A stretch of 64,000 bases of DNA from Massilia phyllostachyos (GTDB taxonomy: Bacteria > Pseudomonadota > Gammaproteobacteria > Burkholderiales > Burkholderiaceae_D). Positions 1 to 10,774 of this stretch are shown here, piece after piece. The DNA is taken from assembly GCF_021044825.1 (NCBI RefSeq), contig NZ_JAJNOC010000001.1, forward strand, positions 1,178,001 to 1,242,000, written 5' to 3'. Positions within the stretch are counted from its first letter, which is position 1. Each line of letters begins with the position of its first letter. Below the pieces are notes generated by a model. The model made no database searches. It had not been told where the DNA came from and saw nothing but the letters and a program-made list of their open reading frames with translations. Made by a program: the position numbers and the translations under genes.

Positions 1-67
1 AGCGGAAGCGGCTGACGTAGCGCGGCAGCAGGGCGGTATGGGTGCGGGTCGGGTGCAGGATGGCCAT
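1..67 (-). CDS. Partial hypothetical protein, N-terminus only
   Basis: Only the first 22 codons lie in the window; the reading frame runs off the left edge. It starts at an ATG whose upstream in-frame codons include a TAG two codons earlier, so this is the first possible ATG. The visible peptide begins MAILHPTRTHTALLPRYV, a basic stretch without a signal peptide. I do not recognise the family. It points away from the diguanylate cyclase gene that ends at 120 on the same strand, so it could be the next gene of that transcript. Confidence 0.4.
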   Translation of the reverse strand, partial: MAILHPTRTHTALLPRYVSRFR

Positions 68-119
68 GATCTAGACAGGAAAATTCGATCCTGCCAGTGT
101 ATGCGGCCCTCCCGCCTCC

Positions 120-1700
<1,581 letters not shown>

Positions 1701-1732
1701 GGCTGTAATGACGCGGGTTTCAGGCTGACGAC

Positions 1733-1762
1733 ATGATAATCAGCTTTCTTGCCAACCATCAA
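1733..1762 (-). promoter_or_regulatory. Possible sigma-70 promoter of the diguanylate cyclase gene
   Basis: Read on the minus strand, TTGATG (1762-1757) and TATCAT (1738-1733) are separated by 18 bases and lie 33 to 62 bases before the start codon. The surroundings are A+T-rich for this genome. Matches to consensus are moderate, so this is a suggestion. Confidence 0.35.
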
Positions 1763-1832
1763 TTAAAAAACGGTAACAAAGAGGCGAATTCTTGTTTTAC
1801 AACAACACCATCCGTGGTGGGATCGTACGGAT

Positions 1833-2486
1833 TCAGCTCACCAGCTGGTTACGGATGGCGTAGTGCGTCAGCTCGGCGCTGTTCTTGAGTTTCATTTTCA
1901 CCAACAGGCGGGCGCGGTATTCGCTGACCGTCTTGACCGACAGCGACAGCTCGCGCGCGATGTCGCTGACCGACATGCCGGAGGCGATCATGGTGAGCGT
2001 CTGGTATTCGCGGTCCGACAGGCTGTCGTGCAACGGCGCCTCGTGGTCCTCGCCGACCTGCGACGCCAGGGTCTGGGCCAGGGCGGCGCTGACGTATTTC
2101 TGGCCGGCGGCCACTTGCCGGATCGCGGTGACCAGTTCCTTGGGCGCGCTCTGCTTGGTCATGTAGCCGGACGCGCCCGCCTTCAGGGCGCGGATCGCGT
2201 ACTCGTCCTCGCGGTGCATCGACAGCATCAGCACCGACAGCTCGGGCCGGTCCTTCTTGATCTGTTTCAGCACCTCGATGCCGTTGCGGTCGGGCAGGGA
2301 GATGTCGAGCAGCATCACGTGAGGCCTGGCCTTGCCGACCAGCTTGATGGCGTCCAGCCCGGTCTCGGCTTCGCCCGCCACGATGATGTCGCGCTGCTCG
2401 GCCAGGATCTGCTTCAGCCCTTCGCGGACGATGGCATGGTCGTCGGCGATGAATACGCGAACCGTTGCTGTTGCTTTGTCAGTCAT
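1833..2486 (-). CDS. NarL/FixJ-family response regulator
   Basis: The 217-residue protein has a receiver domain (about 9-125) with acidic pocket residues D15-D16, phospho-acceptor D61 in MLLDISLPD, the switch residue in LMLSMH and the conserved lysine in MTKQSAPKE. A LuxR-type helix-turn-helix follows (about 150-212, LSDREYQTLTMIASG ... ELSLSVKTVSEY). It should be phosphorylated by the histidine kinase encoded just upstream, whose stop codon overlaps its ATG as ATGA, and then act as a DNA-binding regulator. A weak hairpin (CACCA/TGGTG, 1806-1819) lies just after the stop. Targets are unknown; it resembles UvrY/GacA-like members of the family. Confidence 0.93.
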   Translation of the reverse strand: MTDKATATVRVFIADDHAIVREGLKQILAEQRDIIVAGEAETGLDAIKLVGKARPHVMLLDISLPDRNGIEVLKQIKKDRPELSVLMLSMHREDEYAIRALKAGASGYMTKQSAPKELVTAIRQVAAGQKYVSAALAQTLASQVGEDHEAPLHDSLSDREYQTLTMIASGMSVSDIARELSLSVKTVSEYRARLLVKMKLKNSAELTHYAIRNQLVS

Positions 2487-3934
2487 TCTTCTTCTGCGCC
2501 GGCGCTCGCCAGCCTGATCTTGATAGTCACCATCGTGCCACCTCCGGGCGCCGCCGACAAGGCCAGCGTGCCGCCCAGCGCCTTGGCCCGCTCGCTCATG
2601 CCGCGCAGGCCGAAGGACTGCGGCTTGAGGCGGTCGGCGGCCTGGATGCCGCGGCCGTTGTCGCAGATGGCCAGCAGCAGGTGCTCGCCCTCGCGCCGCA
2701 GGCTCACGGTCACCCGGGTGGCGCCGGCATGCTTGGCGATATTCGTCAGCGCTTCCTGGAAGATGCGGAACAGCGCGGCCGTGTGGTCGTCGTCGAGCAC
2801 GATGTCCTCGCCAGGGCCGCGGAACACGCAGGCGATGCCGACCTGCTTCTCGAACTCGCGCGCCTGCCATTCCAGCGCCGCCACGATGCCCAGGTCCAGC
2901 ATGGTCGGGCGCAGGTCGAGCGAGATGCGGTGCACCGCCTCGATGGTGCGGTCGACCAGGTCGTCCAGGTAGTTCGCCTTTTCCAGCAGCTGCGGCCGGT
3001 CCTCGGGCAGGCGCGCCGCCATCATCGACAGCGCCATCTTGATGGCGGTCAGGTTGCCGCCCAGGTCGTCGTGGATCTCGCGCGCGATGCGGGTGCGCTC
3101 CTGTTCCTTCACCTGCTCGATGTGCTCGGTGAGCTCGGCCAGGCGCGCGCGCGAGCGCACCACTTCCTCCTGCTCCTGCTTGCTGGCGGTGATATTGCTC
3201 ATGACGCCATCCCACTGCACGGCGCCGCCGTCGACCAGGTGCGGGGTGGCGCGCAGGTTGATCCATTTGATGTCGCGCCAGGCGTCGATCCAGATCCGGC
3301 CGTCCCAGTTCCAGCCCGACAAGGCGTCGCGCGAGGCGCGCATGCAGTCGAGGTAGCCCTGGCGGTCCTCGGGCAGGATCAGGCGCTCGAACAGGCTGGC
3401 GTCGTGCTGCAGTTCCAGCACCGACAGGCCGAGCAGGGCCGAACAACCGTCGCTCAGCCAGGGAAATTCCATGCGTCCATCCGGGTACAGCATGAACTGG
3501 TAGACCAGCCCCGGCGTGTTGCGCACCACCGCATCGAAGCGCGCCTGCGACTGGGCCAGGGCCTGGGCCGCGGCCTGTTCCAGCGTCAGGTCGTCGGCCA
3601 CCGCCAGCAGCAGGGCGCGGCCGTCGCGCACGATGCGGAAGAAGCAGAACTTGACCGGATAGTCGCTGCCGTCGAGACGCCGCAGGCGGGTGCGCAAGCC
3701 GACCTGGGCGCCGACTTCCTCGCCCAGGCTTCCCAACAGGCTATTCAGTCGCACCGGATCGAGTTCGGGCGCGAGGGCGTACATGTCGCGCGCCTGCAGG
3801 GCCTCGCAATCCATGCCCAGGTTCAGGCGCGCCGCCTGGTTGGCGTCGACCACGGCCAGGGTGCCGGCATCGAACAGGTAGATCTCGGAAGCGGCCGCCT
3901 GCATTTCGGCGGCGAGGGCGGGGGAAGCGTTCAT
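2483..3934 (-). CDS. PAS-containing histidine kinase, HisKA_3 type
   Basis: A 483-residue sensor kinase with no obvious transmembrane segments. Two PAS-like domains (about 15-125 and 135-255) come first, then a HisKA_3 dimerisation region with phospho-acceptor H288 in AREIHDDLGGNL. The HATPase domain follows, with N-box EALTNIAKHA, G1 ICDNGRGI and G2 FGLRGMSERA motifs. This architecture (NarX/DegS/UhpB class) pairs with NarL-type regulators, as encoded directly downstream. Both ends overlap neighbours by ATGA, so the three genes are translationally coupled. The PAS ligand or cofactor is not evident. Confidence 0.92.
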   Translation of the reverse strand: MNASPALAAEMQAAASEIYLFDAGTLAVVDANQAARLNLGMDCEALQARDMYALAPELDPVRLNSLLGSLGEEVGAQVGLRTRLRRLDGSDYPVKFCFFRIVRDGRALLLAVADDLTLEQAAAQALAQSQARFDAVVRNTPGLVYQFMLYPDGRMEFPWLSDGCSALLGLSVLELQHDASLFERLILPEDRQGYLDCMRASRDALSGWNWDGRIWIDAWRDIKWINLRATPHLVDGGAVQWDGVMSNITASKQEQEEVVRSRARLAELTEHIEQVKEQERTRIAREIHDDLGGNLTAIKMALSMMAARLPEDRPQLLEKANYLDDLVDRTIEAVHRISLDLRPTMLDLGIVAALEWQAREFEKQVGIACVFRGPGEDIVLDDDHTAALFRIFQEALTNIAKHAGATRVTVSLRREGEHLLLAICDNGRGIQAADRLKPQSFGLRGMSERAKALGGTLALSAAPGGGTMVTIKIRLASAGAEEE

Positions 3935-4548
3935 GGGCGTTCGGTTTCGGGTTTGTCGGCGCGGCCGGCCTGGCGGCGTGCGCGGAAGCGCGTGCTGAAG
4001 CGGCGCAGCACGCGCAGCAGGTGGCTGGGCTGGCGGCCGGCATGCCGCAGCGAGCGGCGCATGAGGCGCCGCATGCCCGCGATGGCCGCGCTGGTGCTGC
4101 GCCAGAAATGGCTGGCGCGCAGGAAGGTCAGCCAGCGGTCGCGCAAGGCCAGGAAGCCGCCGTGGCAGCGCGCGAACCAGCCCAGGGTGAGCAGGGTCGG
4201 CAGGGTCAGCACATAGATGCGCGCCACCACCACCGCGCCGCCCAGCTTGGCAAGGATGAAACCGGCGACGCCAGAGAAGGCGTGGCCATGGGCGATGGCG
4301 AGCAGGGCCAGCAGTTTAACGGGCAACAGCAGCAGGCCGGGCAGGACGAAGGCGGTGAGGGCGGCCCAGGCCGGCAGGGTGCGGATCCGGCCCTCCAGCC
4401 AGCGCAGCGGCGGCCAGATCGCCATGCGTGCGGCGATGCGGCTGCCGGTCTCCCAGAACCAGGCTTCGACGAGCAGCGCCAGCGCCGCCAGGTGGACCAG
4501 GGGCGCGAGCAAACGGGGGCGCTGGTGGGCTCGTCTCATGCTGCGCAT
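3931..4548 (-). CDS. Basic membrane protein coupled to a two-component system
   Basis: A roughly 205-residue protein of unrecognised family. It has hydrophobic segments around residues 14-30 (LAPLVHLAALALLVEAWF), 60-88 and 95-125 and a strongly basic C-terminal tail rich in Arg and His. An earlier in-frame start at 4611 would overlap greB, so the ATG at 4548 (MRSMRRAHQ) is preferred; a second ATG lies at 4539. It is the first gene of the membrane protein-kinase-regulator operon, and its stop overlaps the kinase start (ATGA). The constant coupling suggests a role in sensing or anchoring for the soluble kinase, which is inference. Confidence 0.65.
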   Translation of the reverse strand: MRSMRRAHQRPRLLAPLVHLAALALLVEAWFWETGSRIAARMAIWPPLRWLEGRIRTLPAWAALTAFVLPGLLLLPVKLLALLAIAHGHAFSGVAGFILAKLGGAVVVARIYVLTLPTLLTLGWFARCHGGFLALRDRWLTFLRASHFWRSTSAAIAGMRRLMRRSLRHAGRQPSHLLRVLRRFSTRFRARRQAGRADKPETERP

Positions 4549-4598
4549 GATACGGCAAGCTTCGATGGACCGGCGCAAGTTGCCGTTACAATAAAGGC

Positions 4599-5168
<570 letters not shown>

Positions 5169-5248
5169 AAAGGTCCGGGAAACGTACAACCCGGCCGGGG
5201 CTGGTAAGATGAGCGATTCGCCGCTGATCCTGCCGCTCCTGGCCTTTG

Positions 5249-5842
5249 ATGAAACCATTTAACGACACCGCGCATCACACCGATGCGCTGGCCGCGTTGC
5301 GCACCGCGACGGCCTCCCGCCACGAGCGGCTCGACAGCGGACTGCCGCTGTCCGCCCCCGCGCCCTCGCTCGACGATTACGCCAGCCACCTGCGCATGGT
5401 GCGCGACTGGCTGGCGCCGCTGGAAACCTGGCTGAACGGCTTCGGCGACGGCCCACAGGCCGAGCCGTCGCTGCCGTTTGTCGACTGGCTGGCCCTGATC
5501 CAGGCCGACCTGGCCGAACCCGGCATGCCGGAAGTAAGGCCGATGCGTCCCGCACCAGGCTGGCCGCTCGACGCCAGCGCCGCCTACCGCTGGGGCGTGG
5601 CCTACGTGATCGAAGGTTCGCAGCTGGGCGGAGCCGTCCTGCACAAGCAGCTGCATGCGCGCCTGGCGCCGCATCCGCTGCGCTACCTGCGCGGCGCGGA
5701 CGCCGGTCCGGGCCCACGCTGGCGCGACTTCATGGGCGCGTTGCGTAGCCACGTGCAGTCGCCGGAACAGATCGCCGACGCTTGCGCCGGCGCCTGCGCG
5801 GCCTTCGACGCCATCCTCGCACTGGCGCCGCTGCAAGAATAA
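5249..5842 (+). CDS. Biliverdin-producing heme oxygenase (bacterial BphO-like)
   Basis: About 197 residues matching the bacterial heme oxygenase family, which opens heme to biliverdin, CO and iron. The proximal ligand is H25 in TASRHERLD, and the distal-helix glycine motif is VIEGSQLGGAVL (about 120-131). The ATG at 5249 is preferred over the TTG one codon earlier. In many proteobacteria this gene sits beside a bacteriophytochrome that uses biliverdin as chromophore; no phytochrome gene is in this window. The next gene, a YCII protein, is 94 bases downstream. The role could be phytochrome chromophore supply from a distant locus or iron acquisition. Confidence 0.85.
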   Translation: MKPFNDTAHHTDALAALRTATASRHERLDSGLPLSAPAPSLDDYASHLRMVRDWLAPLETWLNGFGDGPQAEPSLPFVDWLALIQADLAEPGMPEVRPMRPAPGWPLDASAAYRWGVAYVIEGSQLGGAVLHKQLHARLAPHPLRYLRGADAGPGPRWRDFMGALRSHVQSPEQIADACAGACAAFDAILALAPLQE

Positions 5843-5936
5843 TCCGGCGGCCGTGTCGAATCGCGGCCATCCGGATCGTCGTGTTGTCGAAGGCGGAAGA
5901 AACCGCCGGCCATTCACACACCAAGCGGAGGATGCG

Positions 5937-6359
5937 ATGAAGTTCATGATTCTGTTGAAAGCGGACAAACACAGCGAAGCGGGCGAGATGCCGAGCGAGC
6001 AACTGCTCAAGGACATGGGCAACTTTAACGAGGAACTCATCAAGGCCGGCGTGATGGTCGGCGGCGATGGCCTGCACCCATCTTCGCGCGGCGCGCGAGT
6101 GCATTTCGGCAAGGACGGCGTGCGCGTGACCGACGGCCCCTTCGCCGAGACCAAGGAATTGCTGGCCGGCTTCTGGATCTGGCAGGTGAAATCGAAGGAA
6201 GAGGCGATCGACTGGGTCAAGCGGGTGCCGATGCCGATGTCGGGCGGCGAGGCCGAGATCGAGATCCGCCAGATCTTCGAAATGGAAGACTTCGGCGACG
6301 CCATGACGCCGGAACTGCGCGCGCAGGAAGAACGCCAGCGCGCCTCCCTGGCCGGTTGA
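5937..6359 (+). CDS. YCII/DGPF-domain protein
   Basis: A 140-residue protein of the YCII-related (DGPF) family, with the diagnostic DGPFAETKE motif around residues 67-75 and a ferredoxin-like alpha/beta fold predicted from the alternating pattern. Members are small cytoplasmic proteins, often encoded near ECF sigma factors; the biochemical activity is not settled. The ATG at 5937 has a good ribosome-binding site (AGCGGAGG, about 5925-5932). No sigma factor gene is adjacent here. Confidence 0.85.
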   Translation: MKFMILLKADKHSEAGEMPSEQLLKDMGNFNEELIKAGVMVGGDGLHPSSRGARVHFGKDGVRVTDGPFAETKELLAGFWIWQVKSKEEAIDWVKRVPMPMSGGEAEIEIRQIFEMEDFGDAMTPELRAQEERQRASLAG

Positions 6360-6369
6360 GCATCGCGTT

Positions 6370-6449
6370 GGATGCGGGCGCCGGGCCGGGCGCCGCATCC
6401 TGTGGCGCGGCTGTGAATCGGTAAAAACACTGAGTTGCGGATTTACCGA
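6370..6449. repeat. Two inverted repeats between the YCII and chemoreceptor genes
   Basis: A G+C-rich hairpin (GGATGCGGGCGCC at 6370-6382 against GGCGCCGCATCC at 6389-6400, one bulged G) follows the YCII stop and may help end transcription, although no T tract follows. A second inverted repeat, TCGGTAAA (6418-6425) and TTTACCGA (6442-6449), is A+T-rich and could be an operator for the chemoreceptor gene 150 bases downstream. Confidence 0.4.
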
Positions 6450-6604
6450 ATCGCGCACTAGTTTCCATGCAGCAATGTTATCCTGCTCGTTTGTGTCGCG
6501 GCGCTCCGCGTGTTGACACAATCCCACACCCGACGGGTCCCCGTCACTGATTCAACTATGTCCTGGCCGCCGCACGGCGCCCTACTCCCCAGAAGGAAGC
6601 AGCT

Positions 6605-8194
6605 GTGAAAAACCTCAAGATCGGTGCCCGCCTCGGCATTGGTTTTACCATTGTCCTCGCCCTATTGCTCGTCGTTACACTGACCGCCCTGGCACGCATG
6701 CAGTCGGCCGGCGACCTGACCTACCGCCTGGTGAATACCAGCATCAAGAACCAGCGCAACGTCGCTGAATGGGCCAAGCTCATCGAGCTCAACAGCGCTC
6801 GGATCGAGACCGTCTTTGTCTCGACCGACCCGGCGCTGGTGGCCGAGATGAACGAACGCATGAAGAAGGTCTCGGCACGCTCGACCGAGCTGCAGAACGA
6901 GATCGGCGCCTCGCTGCGCAACGAGGGCGTGAAGGCGCAGTTCGAAGTGGTCAAGGGGGAGCGCGGCGCCTACCTGGCCGCGCGCGACGCCCTGTTCAAG
7001 GCCAAGCTGGCGGGCGACAACGAACTGGCCATCACCGTCTATCGCGAGCAGATGGCGCCGCGCGCCGCCTCCTTCGAAGCGGCGATCGACAAGCTGGCCA
7101 CGATGCAGATCACGGCCGCCGACGGCGTCGCCGACTCCATCCTCGAATCCTATGCCAACACCCGCGTGCTCCTGATCGCGCTGGGCATCGCCGCCGTGGT
7201 GCTGGGCGCCGCCTGCGCCATCCTGATCGGCCGCTCGATCACGGCGCCGATCCGGCAAGCCGTCGCCGTGGCCGAGCAGATCGCCGGCGGCAATCTGGGC
7301 AACCGCATCATGGTGAACAGCCGCGACGAGACCGGCCAGCTGATGCGCTCCTTGAGCGCCATGAACGACAGCCTGGCCGCCATCGTCGGCCAGGTCCGCA
7401 CCGGCACCGACACCATCACGGTGGCGTCGAACGAAATCGCGGCCGGCAACCAGGATTTGTCCGCGCGCACCGAGCAGCAGGCCAGCGCGCTGGAGGAAAC
7501 CGCGGCCTCGATGGAAGAGCTGACCTCGACCGTCAAGCAGAACGCGGACAATGCGCGCCAGGCCAACCGCCTGGCGGGCGAGGCCGCGATGATCGCGGAC
7601 CACGGCGGCGACATGGTGGCGGAAGTCGTGTCGACCATGGGCGCCATCAATGAGGCTTCGCGCAAGATCGTCGACATCATCGGCGTCATCGACGGCATCG
7701 CCTTCCAGACCAATATCCTGGCGCTGAACGCGGCCGTGGAAGCGGCGCGCGCCGGTGAACAGGGCCGCGGCTTCGCGGTCGTGGCGACCGAGGTGCGCAG
7801 CCTGGCCCAGCGGTCGAGCGCGGCGGCCAAGGAAATCAAGCTGCTGATCGACGACTCTGTGGCCAGGGTCGAGGAGGGCAGCGGCCAGGTCGACCGCGCC
7901 GGCGTGACGATGAAGGAAATCGTGCGCAGCATCGGCCAGGTGACCGCCATCGTCAGCGAGATCGCCAACGCCAGCGAAGAGCAGCGCGCCGGCATCGAGC
8001 AGGTGGGCGGCGCCATCGTCGAGATGGACCGCGTGACCCAGCAGAACGCGGCGCTGGTGGAACAAGCGGCCGCCGCGGCCGTGGCGATGCAGGACCAGGC
8101 GGCCGCGCTGTCGGCGCTGGTCGGCACCTTCAGCTTGGCGCCGGGCGAGCGGGGAGCGCTCGCGCGCCCGGCCGCCCGCCTGGCTATCGCCTAA
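6605..8194 (+). CDS. Methyl-accepting chemotaxis protein
   Basis: A 529-residue chemoreceptor. Transmembrane segment 1 is about residues 10-32, followed by a four-helix-bundle periplasmic domain of about 155 residues, transmembrane segment 2 (about 189-211) and a HAMP domain. The long cytoplasmic coiled-coil carries the highly conserved hairpin tip ([19 protein letters not shown]). Methylation-type Glu/Gln pairs are visible in both helices ([18 protein letters not shown]). No C-terminal pentapeptide tether for CheR is seen. The start is GTG at 6605, supported by AGAAGGAAG just upstream. It should signal to CheA/CheW encoded elsewhere; the ligand is unknown. Confidence 0.95.
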   Translation: MKNLKIGARLGIGFTIVLALLLVVTLTALARMQSAGDLTYRLVNTSIKNQRNVAEWAKLIELNSARIETVFVSTDPALVAEMNERMKKVSARSTELQNEIGASLRNEGVKAQFEVVKGERGAYLAARDALFKAKLAGDNELAITVYREQMAPRAASFEAAIDKLATMQITAADGVADSILESYANTRVLLIALGIAAVVLGAACAILIGRSITAPIRQAVAVAEQIAGGNLGNRIMVNSRDETGQLMRSLSAMNDSLAAIVGQVRTGTDTITVASNEIAAGNQDLSARTEQQASALEETAASMEELTSTVKQNADNARQANRLAGEAAMIADHGGDMVAEVVSTMGAINEASRKIVDIIGVIDGIAFQTNILALNAAVEAARAGEQGRGFAVVATEVRSLAQRSSAAAKEIKLLIDDSVARVEEGSGQVDRAGVTMKEIVRSIGQVTAIVSEIANASEEQRAGIEQVGGAIVEMDRVTQQNAALVEQAAAAAVAMQDQAAALSALVGTFSLAPGERGALARPAARLAIA

Positions 8195-8322
8195 GAGCGA
8201 CTAGCAAAATTTCTCGACATATCGCCAACAGATTAGCAAGCAGGTGAGCGGCAGGAACGCTTGGTGCAGTTTATCTACAAACATGGACGCCACGTTAATG
8301 CCCTAGCTCGGGGACAGCGTAT

Positions 8323-8489
8323 GTCCGCTATCGGCCCAGGCTGTGTAAAAACGCAAAAACTTAAAATTTTCATGGGTAGGGAGACCCCTCCCGACCTCGA
8401 GAAAATCGCATAGCGGCCGTTCTGAGGGGTCGATTTTTTTGTTCGACGGTTTTTCTCGCGTTTTTACACAGCCTGGACCCAAAGCGGAC
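8323..8489. repeat. Dispersed palindromic repeat, interrupted by an insertion
   Basis: The arms GTCCGCT (8323-8329) and AGCGGAC (8483-8489) are reverse complements. Removing 8339-8473 and one copy of the 8-base flank gives a 24-base palindrome, GTCCGCTATCGGCCC plus AAAGCGGAC. This has the same architecture as the intact copy at 10335-10358 (GTCCGC ... GCGGAC with a GGCC-containing centre). The two copies bracket the SulP gene. Confidence 0.6.
8339..8473. mobile_element. MITE-like element (135 bp, no coding capacity)
   Basis: Perfect 16-bp terminal inverted repeats: GGCTGTGTAAAAACGC at 8339-8354 and its reverse complement at 8458-8473. The complementarity extends outward to 19 bp by CCA/TGG flanks. 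Inside is a further pair, GACCCCTC (8383-8390) and GAGGGGTC (8424-8431), so the whole element can fold back. The 8-base flanks TCGGCCCA (8331-8338) and TGGACCCA (8474-8481) agree at six of eight positions, as an aged target duplication would. The first eight bases, GGCTGTGT, are identical to the ends of the IS1595-family element at 22446-23521, which also makes an 8-bp duplication. It is probably a non-autonomous derivative of that kind of element. Confidence 0.6.
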
Positions 8490-8511
8490 CTTTACGAGTG
8501 GAGTGTTAAGC

Positions 8512-9993
8512 CTAATGACCGACTAGCACATCATGGCCGTCATGTTTGTCGTGAACACCGAATTTGTCGACCAAGGTGGCACTTGCTTCGTTGAGACCCT
8601 GCACTTCTACTTGCGCACCAAGCTTGCGGAATTTGAACACAACCTTATCCAAAGCGCTGATTGCAGTGATGTCCCAGAAATGTGCATCGGTAAGATCAAT
8701 GTGTACTTTTTCCAGGGCCTCAGTGTAGTCGAACGAATGAACAAGCTGATCCGAAGAAGCGAAGAAGACCTGTCCTGCAACGCGGTAGCGGCGAGTGCGA
8801 CCAGTGTCGCCAATCTGCGAGCTAACATCCAAGAGTCGGCTGACCTTCTGAGCGAAGAAAATGCCGGACAGCAGGACGCCGGTCAGGACGCCTTTCGCTA
8901 GGTCATGGGTTGCTACCGTAACGGCGACCGTGGCAAGCATTACGATGTTGGAGCTGACCGGGTGCTCGCGCAAATGGCTGATCGAGCCCCAGTTAAATGT
9001 TCCGATGGACACCATGATCATCACCGCGACCAGCGCTGCCATCGGTATTTGCCTGACCCACTCTCCAAGAAACACTACCAGGATGAGGAGCACGACACCG
9101 GCCGTTAAGGTCGAAAGTCGACCACGCCCGCCGGACTTCACGTTAATGACCGACTGACCGATCATCGCGCAACCCGCCATGCCTCCGATGAAGCCGGTCG
9201 CAATGTTTGCGACGCCCTGGCCGACACATTCCCGGTTCTTGTCGCTTTTGGTGTCAGTGAGATCGTCGACAATCGTGGCTGTCATCAGTGACTCAAGCAG
9301 CCCTACGACCATCAAGGTCGCCGAGTATGGAAGGATGATCTGGAAGGTTTCGAGATTGATGGGCACGTTCGGGATCAGGAACGATGGCAGGCTATCCGGG
9401 AGCTGTCCCATGTCGCCGACGGTACGAATATCTAGGCCGAGTGCGATCGAAGCCCCCGTCAGTACGACGATTGCAACCAGCGGAGACGGAATAGCGCGCG
9501 TTACATACGGCAAGCCATAGATGATGGCCAGACCGGCTGCAGTAACGGCGTATACATGCCAGGAAACGTTCGTCAGCTCGGGTAACTGGGCCAGGAAGAT
9601 CAGGATGGCGAGTGCGTTCACGAAGCCGGTTACGACCGAGCGTGACACGAAGCGCATCAGCCGGCCAAGCTTGATCCATCCCGCAGCAATTTGAAGAGCC
9701 CCGGCAAGGATCGTCGCTGCGAGCAGGTAGTCGAGGCCATGGGTTTTTACTAAGGTGACCATGACGAGGGCCATTGCCCCAGTAGCGGCCGAAATCATGC
9801 CAGGACGGCCACCGAAGAAGGCGATTAGGGTCGCGATGGAGAATGAAGCGTACAGGCCAACTTTCGGGTCCACGCCTGCAATAATGGAAAAGGCAATCGC
9901 TTCTGGGATGAGTGCGAGTGCGACAACTAGACCTGCAAGTAGGTCATTGCGAACGTTAGAAAACCAGTCTTGGCGGATTGTTTGAACAAACAT
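8512..9993 (-). CDS. SulP-family anion transporter with STAS domain
   Basis: A 493-residue inner-membrane transporter. Ten or more hydrophobic segments cover about residues 15-395, including the SulP signature region near the N-terminus ([20 protein letters not shown], 20 residues) and a STAS domain at about 400-485 ([20 protein letters not shown]). Substrates in this family are sulfate, bicarbonate or other small anions; the sequence does not decide, although short bacterial members of this type include bicarbonate carriers. It has a good ribosome-binding site (GAAGAAGGT). Codon use is A+T-richer than in the neighbours: 31 G+C in 60 bases at 8521-8580 against 47 in 60 at 7741-7800. With the flanking repeats this suggests horizontal acquisition. 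Confidence 0.92.
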   Translation of the reverse strand: MFVQTIRQDWFSNVRNDLLAGLVVALALIPEAIAFSIIAGVDPKVGLYASFSIATLIAFFGGRPGMISAATGAMALVMVTLVKTHGLDYLLAATILAGALQIAAGWIKLGRLMRFVSRSVVTGFVNALAILIFLAQLPELTNVSWHVYAVTAAGLAIIYGLPYVTRAIPSPLVAIVVLTGASIALGLDIRTVGDMGQLPDSLPSFLIPNVPINLETFQIILPYSATLMVVGLLESLMTATIVDDLTDTKSDKNRECVGQGVANIATGFIGGMAGCAMIGQSVINVKSGGRGRLSTLTAGVVLLILVVFLGEWVRQIPMAALVAVMIMVSIGTFNWGSISHLREHPVSSNIVMLATVAVTVATHDLAKGVLTGVLLSGIFFAQKVSRLLDVSSQIGDTGRTRRYRVAGQVFFASSDQLVHSFDYTEALEKVHIDLTDAHFWDITAISALDKVVFKFRKLGAQVEVQGLNEASATLVDKFGVHDKHDGHDVLVGH

Positions 9994-10423
9994 AAATTTA
10001 CCTTCTTCTCAAGCGGATATCGCTGAGTACAGATGAATGAGCACGGTACGCGAATGCGTACGTACAGGGGATCTGGAACGAGCATCGACAGCACGATGTC
10101 AAGGCGACATCGGCCTAACGGTCGAAGAGAAGGTGTTTTACGGAGGAGTAACGGAGCAGAAATAACCGCGCGGCAAACCTACGCCCGGGTAGGAAGGATC
10201 ATCTCGATCGAGACATAGGCCAGCACAATCCGCAACGTGTTTCGCACGCGAGATCGGGTCAGATGTACGGAAGTGATTGGGCATAGCCCGCCATTTTGCA
10301 CTGCAACATAGGGGTAGTCAAGGCAAGCCTGAACGTCCGCTTCTGGCCGATTGCGGACAGTCGGTACGGCTCAGTGTACTCGGCTGTTGCCCGCTGAACA
10401 ACTAGAGGGTTTGATTAGGCGCT
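9994..10423. other. 430-base gap upstream of the SulP gene, no supported gene
   Basis: The region has no convincing ORF; a 61-codon plus-strand frame (10033-10218) is Arg-rich without family features. A 6-bp perfect hairpin, GTACGC-GAAT-GCGTAC (10046-10061), lies 50-70 bases before the SulP start and could be an operator. The rest is A+T-richer than the genome average, like the SulP gene itself, and ends with the palindromic repeat at 10335-10358. Confidence 0.4.
10335..10358. repeat. Dispersed palindromic repeat, intact copy
   Basis: GTCCGC (10335-10340), a 12-base centre containing TGGCCGA, and GCGGAC (10353-10358). The same architecture is found in the interrupted copy at 8323-8489 on the other side of the SulP gene. 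Repeats of this look are common between genes in proteobacteria; function is unknown. Confidence 0.6.
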
Positions 10424-10774
10424 TTAAGTCGCGGGCGACTCCTCGTCGCGCAGCATGGCGTCGAGGCGGTCGAAGCGCTCTTCCCACATCCGGCGGTTCA
10501 GGCTGACCCAGTCCGCCAGCACGTCCAGGCCGCGGCGGTCGGCTTCGCACATGCGCACCCGGCCGACCTTGCGCGTCCGGACCAGCCCGCACGACTCCAT
10601 GATGCGCAGGTGCTGCGAGACGGCGGTGAGCGTCACGTCGATCGCCCCGGCCAGCACACTGACCGACTGCGGGCCCTGCAGCACCATTTTCAGGATCGCG
10701 CGCCGGGTCGCGTCGCCCAGCGCCGCGAAGATGCCGTCGGCCTCGTTCGGCTGCAGCGCGGACGCGTGGCTCAT
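10424..10774 (-). CDS. ArsR-family transcriptional regulator
   Basis: A 116-residue winged-helix repressor, with helix-turn-helix region GAIDVTLTAVSQHLRIMESCGLV (about residues 41-63) and wing VRTRKVGRVRM. It has no metal-binding ELCVCDL motif, so it is not a classical arsenic sensor. It belongs to the subgroup coupled to SRPBCC (AHSA1) genes. Its ATG overlaps the stop of the SRPBCC gene (ATGA). It probably represses its own operon at the paired operators at 11269-11325. Confidence 0.9.
   Translation of the reverse strand: MSHASALQPNEADGIFAALGDATRRAILKMVLQGPQSVSVLAGAIDVTLTAVSQHLRIMESCGLVRTRKVGRVRMCEADRRGLDVLADWVSLNRRMWEERFDRLDAMLRDEESPAT

Noticed and set aside
6513..6518. TTGACA as -35 of the chemoreceptor gene
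   Set aside because: A perfect -35 hexamer but no -10-like sequence at 15-19 bases; also no sigma-28 consensus found.
10033..10218. 61-codon plus-strand frame upstream of the SulP gene
   Set aside because: Arg/Ser-rich, no ribosome-binding site, no family pattern, in a low-GC leader region.
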